From Clostridia bacterium (GTDB lineage: Bacteria > Bacillota > Clostridia > Christensenellales > Aristaeellaceae): a DNA stretch of 53,072 nucleotides. Below, in pieces: positions 7,679 to 16,054 of this stretch. Under the pieces are notes generated by a model. The model saw only the letters and a list, made by a program, of their open reading frames with translations. It had not been told where the DNA came from and did not search any database. Position 1 is the stretch's first letter. The number at the start of each line of letters is the position of its first letter. Location of the stretch: positions 1 through 53,072 of the forward strand of contig JAFQHP010000061.1 in the NCBI GenBank assembly GCA_017397895.1, written 5' to 3'. The translations under genes were made by a program, and so were the position numbers.

Positions 7679-10476
7679 AGCGCCTCACCATGAATCAGGT
7701 GGCGAAGGCCAGCCTGAGGGCAAATAAAAAGGCCTATCTCAGCCTTGCTATCGGCATTTTTCTGGCGGTATACCTGTGCTCTGCATCGGTACTGTGCATA
7801 CAGGGAATTCTGGCGGCCCAGAACGAGCAGATGGCCCGCCGTATGGGCTGGGGCGACACACTTTTGCCCAACCAGCCGTCTCTCTCTGATGATTACCTGC
7901 GCGGCAGTGGTTTTTTCGACGAACTGGGACACATTTTTGTCACCGCCAGCGTGGAAAACAGCGGCATCTATACCGGCTATTATGATGAAACAGCAGAGAA
8001 ACTGATGCATCGGCGGTGCCTGCTGGGCCGTATACCGGAGAAGGCCGGAGAGTTTGCTGCGGAGCAAAGCGCCCTGGATAAACTTGGTTATGAGGATGTA
8101 TCACTTGGCGATGTCTATACCTTCACCATGCACCCTTTTAACGGCGCAGAGGAGCAACGTACCTACACGCTGGTGGGCATCCTGAACGAGCAATCGTCCT
8201 ACCTTGACGTATCCTCCTATGTAACCTATGCCGAAGGTACCGCCAGGCTGCCCGCGTTTCTGGTTTCTCCCCAGGAACCGGTTTATGAAATCGGTGATGT
8301 CGTGATACACCGCATTGCTACAGATCAGCCACTGGTGAATTTTGACGTCATTCATGAAAAATGCAACGGTCTTGCGTTTCATATCAGCCGGGTCACGGGT
8401 GATATTGCGCCATATGCGATTCCCGAACGCGAGTGGAACCTTCAGGTTCAGCGGGTAAGCGTTTGGGCTTTTCTTGGATTTGCTTTGCTGCTGACGGTCT
8501 GTGTGGGCATTTCCACCGCCATGGAAAGTATGCTGACCCAAAGGGCAGAGGAAATCGGCATGCTGCGAGCAGTGGGGGCCACACAGCGGCAGATCCGAAG
8601 AGTGTTCGGACGCAGTGCCTGGCTGCTGGCCTTAACGGCGCTGCCGGTTGGCCTGGTCTTAGGCGGTCTGACATGCTGGATACTTTCCCTGATGTCGCCT
8701 GGGAATATCCTGTTCCGACCGTCGCTGTTTGTGCTGCTGTTCATTGGGTTGATTGCTTTCCTGTGCATCGAGTTGTCTTCTTTCCTGCCATTGCGCAGGG
8801 CTTCCAGGCAAACGCCCCTGGGTGTATTGCGGGATACTCGCGCCCTGCGTCTGGCCAAACGCTTCCGGAGCCGTAAGGTATTCACGGCCACCAGCCTCAT
8901 AGCCAGCCGGCAGTTCCGCCTCCATCCCTTGCGGTATGCGGGCAGCGCCATTATGATAGCCCTTATGCTTTTGTGCGCGCTGGTATTCGGGCAAGCGCTT
9001 TTGTACAGAAGCAGCTCCACCGAGAATGAAACGGTAGCCTTTACGCTCAGTTCTCAGGAGAACTCACAGGGCAGCACGCTCATAGAACCATTTGCCTGGG
9101 CCCAGCAGGATAATGGAATGACGGAAAACGACCTGAACCAAATCCGCACCCTGCCCTTGGTGAACCAGGTGAAGAGCGTTACCTGGACGAAGGCCAATAT
9201 GCTGCTGGAAGGGGAATTGCCCACTTATCTGACCTGGCTGCCGTTGGGCCGCACGGATGAAAACGGCGAGGAAATCTATGTGAAATATACCCGGTTTGAT
9301 ATCGGAATACCCAACGACAGTTATCTGGACTGTGAGGACGATGGACGTGAATCGTACATGCATGCGTCTTTCGGCGAAACCCGCGCCATGCAGATGCGCG
9401 CTCTACAGCAGGTCAGCGGCGTGGCTCAAAAGCTGCTGCCGACGCAAATCTGCGTGATGGATTTCACGGAGGAAGAACTGCGCAAAAATGTGACGGATGG
9501 CCGAATTGACATGGACGCAATCGATGCGGGCCGGGAAATCCTGGTCTATGCCCCTAACGTGTGCTTTAAACTCAACGGAGGCAGCAATACATTACAATGG
9601 ACAAGCATAAGCAATTTATTTGATGATGAAATTCACCCGAAGGATTGGGATGCCGTTCGTCAAAATGATTTTTTCCATGCAGGTCAATCATTGTCCTTTC
9701 TCCAGGTAGCACATGTCCATTGGGACGGTGTGGAAACCCTCAATGTCCGTAATTATATCCCCGAGGCTATGCAAACATTTTACAGCGACTGTGAATTGAA
9801 GCAAACCACGCCTATTGTGGGTGCGGTGCTCAAAGGCGCGCTGCCCGTCCATTATATGTCCTCCATGAACGAGGCGTGCATCATCACAACCCGGAAGGGG
9901 GCTCAAGCCATGGGGCTGATGGTGCCCGGACCTGAAGAAGTGCAGGTTTCTTTGAAGGGTGATCCTGACCTGGAAACGGAAACTGCTCTGGTGAAAACGA
10001 TGGACCGTATTGCCGTGCGGCGCAACATGAATTTCATCAACCAGCTATCCCTTCACAGGGAAAGCCAGGCTAATAAGCTGCGGACAATGCTGCTGTTCAT
10101 TGGGCTGGTGGCACTGTTCTTCGGGGTGGCCGTGGCCATGCAGATGGGCAATGCCGGCCGCCGCATCCGATCCGACCAGCGCATGATCGGCACTTTGCGG
10201 GCTGTTGGCGCGGATGGGAAGGCGCTTCTGGGTTGCTATCGGCTGCCAACGGTGCTGTCGGCGGTATGCGGTTCTCTTCTGGCAGGGGGAATCTTTTTCA
10301 TCCTGGTGCTTACCCGCGTGATCGGCAATACCTTCCAGCCTGAACAGTTATGGCTTCTTGTCCCCCTCGTGCTGATCTTGACGGCGTTAGTCGTGCTGTG
10401 CTCCATGATCGGCATACGCGCACGGCTTCGGCAGGTATTGAACAAGAGCGTTATTGACAATATAAGGGAGCTATAA
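7675..10476 (+). CDS. FtsX-like ABC transporter permease with two large extracytoplasmic domains
   Basis: This is a 933-residue membrane protein with a duplicated FtsX plan. One span near 20-42 is followed by an external domain to about 258, three spans (about 262-283, 315-338, 348-370), one span near 413-435, a second and larger external domain (about 440-800), and three final spans (805-825, 860-885, 895-920). Both FtsX halves contain the R-A-V-G-A turn after the first span of the triplet (MLRAVGATQRQIRR and LRAVGADGKALLG). Permeases of this class move antimicrobial peptides or lipoproteins, or transmit signals to a kinase. The double external domain differs from BceB, which has one. Confidence 0.85.
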   Translation: MKRLTMNQVAKASLRANKKAYLSLAIGIFLAVYLCSASVLCIQGILAAQNEQMARRMGWGDTLLPNQPSLSDDYLRGSGFFDELGHIFVTASVENSGIYTGYYDETAEKLMHRRCLLGRIPEKAGEFAAEQSALDKLGYEDVSLGDVYTFTMHPFNGAEEQRTYTLVGILNEQSSYLDVSSYVTYAEGTARLPAFLVSPQEPVYEIGDVVIHRIATDQPLVNFDVIHEKCNGLAFHISRVTGDIAPYAIPEREWNLQVQRVSVWAFLGFALLLTVCVGISTAMESMLTQRAEEIGMLRAVGATQRQIRRVFGRSAWLLALTALPVGLVLGGLTCWILSLMSPGNILFRPSLFVLLFIGLIAFLCIELSSFLPLRRASRQTPLGVLRDTRALRLAKRFRSRKVFTATSLIASRQFRLHPLRYAGSAIMIALMLLCALVFGQALLYRSSSTENETVAFTLSSQENSQGSTLIEPFAWAQQDNGMTENDLNQIRTLPLVNQVKSVTWTKANMLLEGELPTYLTWLPLGRTDENGEEIYVKYTRFDIGIPNDSYLDCEDDGRESYMHASFGETRAMQMRALQQVSGVAQKLLPTQICVMDFTEEELRKNVTDGRIDMDAIDAGREILVYAPNVCFKLNGGSNTLQWTSISNLFDDEIHPKDWDAVRQNDFFHAGQSLSFLQVAHVHWDGVETLNVRNYIPEAMQTFYSDCELKQTTPIVGAVLKGALPVHYMSSMNEACIITTRKGAQAMGLMVPGPEEVQVSLKGDPDLETETALVKTMDRIAVRRNMNFINQLSLHRESQANKLRTMLLFIGLVALFFGVAVAMQMGNAGRRIRSDQRMIGTLRAVGADGKALLGCYRLPTVLSAVCGSLLAGGIFFILVLTRVIGNTFQPEQLWLLVPLVLILTALVVLCSMIGIRARLRQVLNKSVIDNIREL

Positions 10477-10480
10477 CACC

Positions 10481-11767
10481 ATGAAAACCAAATGCAAAAT
10501 CGCGGTTTTGCTGACCGCTGTGTTTCTTGGGCTCATTTTCGTTGCGCAGGCAGAAGATGCCCCTTTCACCATCGATCCATTTCGCATTCTGAATGGCATG
10601 AATCGCAGCTGGCTGCAAGGTTATGAACCATCTGTCGCACAGAATAAATGGATGCTGGTACTGCCTGTCCTGTCTGAACAGGCGAATGGCTCCATCCAAA
10701 CTGAATTGATTATGCATGATGAAACGTTCTCACCTTTCAAGCCTCAAACCATGAGCGTGAAAACCCAGCGTTCCGAAGGCGGCCTTTATGCTGTACGTTT
10801 GCCGCTGGAGCTGTACGCAGACAGAAACAACGGTGATTACGCCTGTACCATCCGTTTCACCGGTCAAACCAAATCCGGCGATGCGCTGAGCATGGATATG
10901 CCTTACACCGTCCGCATCAGGGATGGTCAAGCCAGCCGGGAAGTAATGCGCATACAGATCACAGATGTGGTAACGAATCTGAAACTGGGTGAGGAGGGGG
11001 TTGTCACAGCGAAATTCACCAATCCCTGCAAGACCGTTACCTTTGAGCAGCTCGTGCTGCGGATCAGTGATAAGAGTCAAGAAATCATTCCGCTAAGTGC
11101 TGATGTTGTGTATCTGGAGGATCTGCAACCCGGTGAAAGCAGAACAATTTCTATCCCCATGATTGTGAAGCCAGATGCTTCAGTATCTTACCATATTCTT
11201 GATTTCTGCCTGAACTGGCTTTCTTTGGATAAACCTGTAGCACAGACTGAAAGCTACACTGTGCCAGTTACTCAGGAAATGCGGCTGGAACAAGGTGGTG
11301 TCAGAATGGCAGACAGTGTGATAGCAGGAGATTCTGTCACCATCACTTTGCCGCTGATGAATATGGGCCGCAGTGATCTGATCAATGTACTGGCTACAGT
11401 ATCGCTTCCCGGCATCACGGAAAAACAGAGTGTACTCGTGGGAACAATTGCTCCCGGCGAAACCCGGAATGCGCAAATCACGCTGATGCCCGGTAAACAT
11501 GTATCCGGCAGCTTTACCGGCACACTGACCGTGGAAGCCACGGATAACGACGGCAACCCTGCTTCATTTGACCTACCCATTGGTCTGAGCGTAGAGTCGC
11601 CCGTGATCACAACAACACAAGACAACACGCTCGTTCAACAGGAAGAAAAGATACCATATTTCACTTACGGTTTAGCCGGCGGTTGCATACTGTTGCTTAT
11701 CCTCTGCATTGTACAGGGTGCGGTTCTACGCCGGAAGATTCGAAAGATGGAAGAAGACAGGCTGTAG
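10481..11767 (+). CDS. membrane-anchored surface protein with Ig-like/CARDB-type repeats
   Basis: This is a 428-residue protein. Residues 1-24 form a signal peptide (cleavage after AQA), and one membrane segment lies near 395-415, followed by a basic tail RRKIRKMEEDRL. The bulk is therefore outside the cell, anchored at the C-terminus. The middle looks all-beta, with two stretches (about 150-260 and 265-380) that begin with N-L-K-L-G-E-E-G or D-S-V-T-I-T-L-P and contain L-x-P-G-E-S/T-R turns, as in CARDB or alpha-galactosidase NEW3-type repeats. The gene starts four bases after the permease stop. It is probably a third component of the transporter, perhaps for cell-wall contact. Confidence 0.7.
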   Translation: MKTKCKIAVLLTAVFLGLIFVAQAEDAPFTIDPFRILNGMNRSWLQGYEPSVAQNKWMLVLPVLSEQANGSIQTELIMHDETFSPFKPQTMSVKTQRSEGGLYAVRLPLELYADRNNGDYACTIRFTGQTKSGDALSMDMPYTVRIRDGQASREVMRIQITDVVTNLKLGEEGVVTAKFTNPCKTVTFEQLVLRISDKSQEIIPLSADVVYLEDLQPGESRTISIPMIVKPDASVSYHILDFCLNWLSLDKPVAQTESYTVPVTQEMRLEQGGVRMADSVIAGDSVTITLPLMNMGRSDLINVLATVSLPGITEKQSVLVGTIAPGETRNAQITLMPGKHVSGSFTGTLTVEATDNDGNPASFDLPIGLSVESPVITTTQDNTLVQQEEKIPYFTYGLAGGCILLLILCIVQGAVLRRKIRKMEEDRL

Positions 11768-11850
11768 AAAACTCAATGAAGACCCAGAATAAGTGAGGTT
11801 ACATCCCCAACATAATTACAAAACAGAAGTCAAATATGAGCCATACAAAA

Positions 11851-11884
11851 CAAGCCTCCTGCAAAATACAGAAGGCTTGTTTTT
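11851..11884. terminator. bidirectional intrinsic terminator
   Basis: An 11-bp stem (11851-11861 with 11869-11879, one mismatch), followed by T residues on + and by a TTTT run on the minus side. It lies between convergent genes, in the otherwise featureless 11768-11960 interval. Confidence 0.8.
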
Positions 11885-11960
11885 GGGGGCTTGGGGGAAT
11901 ACCATCAGCTTTGGATAAATTTATCCTTGACAAACGGCTCCCTTCGCAGCTCCTTTTTTG

Positions 11961-13054
11961 TCATTTCAGATACTTGGCCATCATAAAGCCCATCTGGCCG
12001 TTGACGATCACATGGGCCCATTCCCCGGTAAAGCCCATCAGGATCACCCTGGTGCCGTTATCGAAAAGCCCCAGGGAGGCAGAATCCATGGTCTGCTTCT
12101 GCCGCAGATGCAGATTGCCGATGCTGTTATAGTTTTTCACCTGCATCACCGGCATCACGGAGGCGGGGAACGCTTCGTTTTCCCCCTGGAAGGTAAGGAA
12201 GGATGCGTCCATGTAGCCGGTCAGGTTCCCGATGGATACCTTCACCCATTCTTCGCCCTTTTCGTTTTTGAACACATCCCCCTCCAGCGTTACCAATACG
12301 CCGTTGTAATATTTACCCAGGGATTTGCTGTTCTTCGTCGGCTCCACCCGCAGGTTCAGCCGGTGGCTGGTGTTGGGGTTGGTGACCGCCGCCACCTTGT
12401 CAGTTTGGGCGAAGGGCCAGTCCGCCTTGTCATGGTATCCCACAGGGCCGGTGAACACAAAGGGCGTTTCGGTGGGCTGGGGATAGGAAGGCGGGGGCGT
12501 GATGGTAACCAACGAAGAGGATACCGCATTGAACGAAAGATCGGTCACCTTCACCATCCATTCCATGCCGCCCCACGCCACAACAGCCTGATTGCCCGTC
12601 AGCCCCAGCACCGTCAGATTGGTATGGTAAGGAACATGGCCAACAATGCTGCCCCCCACATCCATCTCAAGCAGGGCGCCGCCTGTGTCGGTCACCACCG
12701 CTTCCGGTATGGCGCTTTTGACCGCCGTGCCCACCGGCACCAGCTGATTCATCTGCACATAGCCCTTGATACCGGCCATGTACACATAGCCCCACTGCCC
12801 CTTCACATGGGTCACAATGCCCACGGTGCCGTTGTAAACCGGGCCTTCACCCCAGACAGGGTGGAATCATCGTTGTACATCTCAAGCATATTGGCAGGTG
12901 CAGGGCCGTTGGCCGTTCTGTAATCATTGCCGGCAACGGATGTATAGCCCTTTTCCGCCGGTGTCAGCGCGGCAGTTTCTTCCGCCCGGGCGGAGAGCAT
13001 TGCCATGCCAAACAGCAGAGAAACCATCAATAAGATCATCATCATTTTTTTCAT
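11961..13054 (-). pseudogene. secreted multi-SH3-domain protein, interrupted by a one-base frameshift
   Basis: Reading on the minus strand, ATG 13054 (AAGGAGG just upstream) opens a signal peptide (MKKMMMILLMVSLLFGMAM...) and continues for 80 residues to an early stop at 12812. The neighbouring frame carries the rest, 287 residues to 11961, with at least three bacterial SH3-like repeats: GIVTHVKGQWGYVYM, LNLRVEPTKNSKSLGKYY and NLHLRQKQTMDSASLG. Adding one G in the GG at about 12840-12841 would join the frames as V-K-A-R-V-Y-N-G-T-V, a natural SH3 strand. It is therefore either a recent pseudogene or a base-calling error. The intact product would be about 364 residues and bind the cell wall. 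Confidence 0.75.
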
Positions 13055-13175
13055 TTCTGTTTTCCTCCTTTTGTGGGGCTCCGACTATTCAGACGAAACA
13101 GCTTTTCCATTTGTTGCATCCCTTGCCGCAATTTACAAGTGTAAACAATTTATGCCCGATTATTCCGTCTCTTGC

Positions 13176-13204
13176 TTGCACCGATATTTTCACCGTGGTA
13201 TAAT
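13176..13204 (+). promoter_or_regulatory. SigA-type promoter for the GNAT operon
   Basis: TTGCAC at 13176-13181 and TATAAT at 13199-13204 are separated by 17 bp; the first gene starts 45 bases downstream. Confidence 0.8.
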
Positions 13205-13248
13205 ACTTTTCATCAGCAACAGGAAAAGCAACAGGAAAGGAAGAAATC

Positions 13249-13710
13249 ATGATGTCCCTCATTATCCTCCCCTACACCAAAGAACGTATCCCGGACGCAG
13301 TGGACTTTGAAAAGCGGCTGCGGCAGGAAGAGGATTTCTGGGGCTGGGAAATAGACGATACCTACCTTGCCGCTGTGGAAAAAAGCTTTTGCGACGAGCG
13401 CTTTTCCCCTTCCCTTTCCCTGCTGGCCTATCGGGAAGGAAAGGTGGTGGGGCGCATTGATTCCACCCTCATCTGCAGCCATTTTGACGGCTCCGTGAAG
13501 GCGTATCTGGACTGGATCTGCGTCATCAAAAGCGCCCGGCATCAGGGCGTGGCTCAGGCGCTGATGGAGAATTTGCAGGCACAGCTGAAGGAAAGAAACG
13601 TGGATACCCTGATCGCCCTCACCTCACAGAACGAAGACGCCCAGCGCTTTTACAAAAGCCTGCCCCATTCCCAGATGCGGGATATGGGCATCTGGATTGA
13701 TATCAAGTAA
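13249..13710 (+). CDS. GNAT-family N-acetyltransferase
   Basis: This is a 153-residue protein with the GNAT fold: a beta strand KVVGRIDSTLI, a central strand YLDWICVIKSARHQGVAQALM containing the Q/R-x-x-G-x-A acetyl-CoA loop, and a C-terminal N-E-D-A-Q-R-F-Y-K-S-L motif. The start is ATG 13249 or 13252; AGGAAAGGAAG precedes both. The acceptor substrate cannot be told from sequence. The gene ends 12 bases before a gene that itself contains a GNAT domain, so two acetyltransferases are made together. Confidence 0.85.
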   Translation: MMSLIILPYTKERIPDAVDFEKRLRQEEDFWGWEIDDTYLAAVEKSFCDERFSPSLSLLAYREGKVVGRIDSTLICSHFDGSVKAYLDWICVIKSARHQGVAQALMENLQAQLKERNVDTLIALTSQNEDAQRFYKSLPHSQMRDMGIWIDIK

Positions 13711-13722
13711 CAGGAGAGAGCC

Positions 13723-14877
13723 ATGAAAGTATTGCTTGGCACCACCAACCCCTCCAAGGTGGAGCGGTTCAAAAAGCTGCTCCGGGGGAGCGACGTGGAG
13801 TTTTTGACGCTGCAGGATCTGCACATCACCGCAGAGCCGCAGGAGCAGGGCGCCACCCCGGAGGAAAACGCCCGCATCAAGGCCCGGTTCTACGGGCAGT
13901 ATTTTGACGCCGTCATCTGCAACGATTCCGGGCTGTATTTTGATACCCTGCCCCTTTCCGATCCCCGGCAGCCCGGGCTGAACATCCGCACCCCCATGGG
14001 AAATAAGCGGCTGGACGATGAAGAAATGATCGCCTATTACAGCCGTCTTATCCATTCCCTGGGCGGCAAGGTGCAGGCATTGTATCTGGACGGCATGGCG
14101 GTGTGGCACAAAGGCCATGTGTATTCCTTCATGGAAAATAACGAAACCACCCGGGCCAGCGCTTTTTATATGGTGGATACCCCGTCCCCCCTGCGCCATC
14201 CCGGCTGGCCGCTGGACAGCCTGTCGCTGAACCGGCACACCGGGCGCTATTTTGTGGATAAGGAAAATGCGGCGCCGGAAACGGACAATGTGCAGGAAAA
14301 CATCCTGCTGGGGGAATACCGGCAGCGGCTTTCCGCTTTCCTTCGGGAATCGCTGGGGCTGGAGGAAATGCAATTGAAGCTGGTGAAGGCCTCCATGGAA
14401 TTTGAGCCCCAGATCACCGAAATGCTGGAGGAATGGTTTTCCAGAGAAACAGACATCACCCCCTACGCCATCCGCCGCGGGGATTGGCGCAATTTCTCCC
14501 ATTACCTCACCACCCTGGAGGCCGGGCCGGATGATCCCCAGCTGGTGCCGGACAGCACATTTTTCTGCCTGGACGAAAAAAGAAACCGGATGGTGGGCGC
14601 GGTGAACATCCGCCACCGTTTGAACGAAAGGCTGCTGCTGAACGGCGGCCACATCGGCGACGGAGTGCGCCCCTCCCTGCGGGGCCGGGGCATCGGCACC
14701 AGGATGGTGGGCCTGGCCCTGGCAGAATGCCGCAAGCTGGGCCTTGATCGGGTATTGATGGTGTGCGACAAAGACAATATCCCCTCCGCCCGCACCATCC
14801 AGTCAAACGGCGGCGTGCTGGAAAACGAAGTGGTGGTGGACGGTGTTACACAACAGCGCTGGTGGATTCAATTGTAA
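13723..14877 (+). CDS. fusion of RdgB/HAM1-like nucleoside triphosphate pyrophosphatase and GNAT acetyltransferase
   Basis: This is a 384-residue protein. Residues 1-200 resemble the Ham1/RdgB family, which hydrolyses non-canonical purine NTPs: LLGTTNPSKVERFKKL (4-19), ATPEENARIKA (44-54) and NDSGLYFDTLP (67-77). The usual late G-Y-D-P-x-F motif is replaced by HPGWPLDSLSLNRHTG, so the substrate may differ. From about residue 215, QLKLVKASMEFEPQITEML starts a GNAT domain with strand MVGAVNIRHRLNE and the acetyl-CoA loop RGRGIGTRMVGLAL, ending with N-I-P-S-A-R-T-I-Q-S-N-G-G. AGGAGAG precedes the start. The fused activities are both seen in the sequence; their joint purpose is unknown. Confidence 0.8.
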   Translation: MKVLLGTTNPSKVERFKKLLRGSDVEFLTLQDLHITAEPQEQGATPEENARIKARFYGQYFDAVICNDSGLYFDTLPLSDPRQPGLNIRTPMGNKRLDDEEMIAYYSRLIHSLGGKVQALYLDGMAVWHKGHVYSFMENNETTRASAFYMVDTPSPLRHPGWPLDSLSLNRHTGRYFVDKENAAPETDNVQENILLGEYRQRLSAFLRESLGLEEMQLKLVKASMEFEPQITEMLEEWFSRETDITPYAIRRGDWRNFSHYLTTLEAGPDDPQLVPDSTFFCLDEKRNRMVGAVNIRHRLNERLLLNGGHIGDGVRPSLRGRGIGTRMVGLALAECRKLGLDRVLMVCDKDNIPSARTIQSNGGVLENEVVVDGVTQQRWWIQL

Positions 14878-14928
14878 GCAGGCTTTCTGCCGCTGATCCC
14901 GTTATATTTTCAAAGGAGGAATTGATCG

Positions 14929-15849
14929 ATGAAAAAACTGCTTTCTGTCATGCTGGCCCTGGTTCTGTGCCTGGGCGCTGTTCCCGCCCTGGCGGAAGAT
15001 ACCCTTTATTCCTTCCCCGCCCTGGGCATGGAAATTACCCTGCCGGAAAATGCAAAGGATATAGGCCTTGATGTGATCGCCCAGGAAAATCTGCTGAACC
15101 TCACCTTCCAGAATGATGAGGTTTTCACCGCCCTTTTGCTGGTGGAACGTATGGACACCGAAACCTATAACCTCTACTTTGGCGACGAAACCCTGGCCCA
15201 GCAGCTGCGGGACATGGGTATGCGCATCCTGGGCCGGCAGGAAGGCTACACCTATTACGCCTTCTTCGCCTCGGATTTTGAAAACACAGCCGATTATTTC
15301 ACCAACGTCCTGGGCGTAGATTACAGCCTCTATTCCGCCGATACCAAGGCCCAGATTGAAAAAGCCATCCCCGCCGTAAAGGCCGCATCAGAAACTCTTT
15401 CCTTCATTCCCATCGTACCGGAAGAGAAGAAAGTGGGCGCTTTCACCACCACCGATCTGGAGGGCAATGAAGTAACGGAAGATATTTTCCGGGGCTATGA
15501 CCTGACCGTCATCAATGTGTGGGGCACCTTCTGCGGCCCCTGCATCGGCGAAATGCCGGAGCTGGCTGCCTGGCACAAGGCGCTGCCTGAAAACGTGCAG
15601 CTCATCGGCGTCATCAGCGACGTTTCCGTGGGCGGCAATACCGATACCGCCCGGGGCATCCTGGAGGAAACCGGGGTGGAGTTTGTGAACCTGCTCACCT
15701 CAGAAGGACTCTATCCCCTTTTGAACATGAGCCAGTATGTGCCCACCACCTATTTTGTGGACCGGGAGGGAAAAATGGTGGGCGACGCCATTGTGGGCGC
15801 CAATGTGGACGGCTACAAGCAGTTCGTAGAGGATTATCTGAATGAATAA
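14929..15849 (+). CDS. secreted TlpA-like thioredoxin-fold protein
   Basis: This is a 306-residue protein with a signal peptide (1-22, MKKLLSVMLALVLCLGAVPALA). No lipobox is obvious, so it is probably released or trimmed by signal peptidase I. Residues 25-165 are an uncharacterised leading domain. Residues 168-306 form a TlpA/ResA-type thioredoxin fold with the redox pair CGPC at 202-205 in VINVWGTFCGPCIGEMPEL and the cis-Pro loop VPTTYFVDREG. AAAGGAGG precedes the ATG. It overlaps the next gene by 8 bases. With its two downstream partners it probably takes electrons from the membrane to reduce disulfides outside the cell. Confidence 0.88.
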   Translation: MKKLLSVMLALVLCLGAVPALAEDTLYSFPALGMEITLPENAKDIGLDVIAQENLLNLTFQNDEVFTALLLVERMDTETYNLYFGDETLAQQLRDMGMRILGRQEGYTYYAFFASDFENTADYFTNVLGVDYSLYSADTKAQIEKAIPAVKAASETLSFIPIVPEEKKVGAFTTTDLEGNEVTEDIFRGYDLTVINVWGTFCGPCIGEMPELAAWHKALPENVQLIGVISDVSVGGNTDTARGILEETGVEFVNLLTSEGLYPLLNMSQYVPTTYFVDREGKMVGDAIVGANVDGYKQFVEDYLNE

Positions 15850-16054
15850 AAAACGCGTATTGCAGCTTCTTTTATTGCTTTGCGCCGCCGCCTTTCTGGC
15901 CCTGGGCATCACCCGGCAGGAGCATCAGGCCGTCTTCAGCCAGGCCACCATCATCTGCACCGAATGTGTGGGGCTGCAGCCAGGGCAGGCTGCTCCTTCC
16001 CCCACCAAAGCGCCGCAGCCCGTCTTCCGGCTGCCTGTGGGGGTGGGCCCATGA
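15842..16054 (+). CDS. small CXXC membrane protein, CD1871A-like
   Basis: This 70-residue protein has a single N-terminal membrane segment (about 5-22), then an outside-facing TIICTECVGL motif with Cys39 and Cys42, then a proline-rich tail. This matches the plan and genomic position of the short CD1871A-family CXXC proteins that sit between a thioredoxin-like gene and a 4Fe-4S membrane protein gene in Clostridia. It overlaps the upstream gene by 8 bases and the downstream gene by four (ATGA). The likely job is to relay electrons or disulfides between the other two. It is somewhat longer than family members I recall because of the P-rich tail. Confidence 0.75.
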   Translation: MNKKRVLQLLLLLCAAAFLALGITRQEHQAVFSQATIICTECVGLQPGQAAPSPTKAPQPVFRLPVGVGP

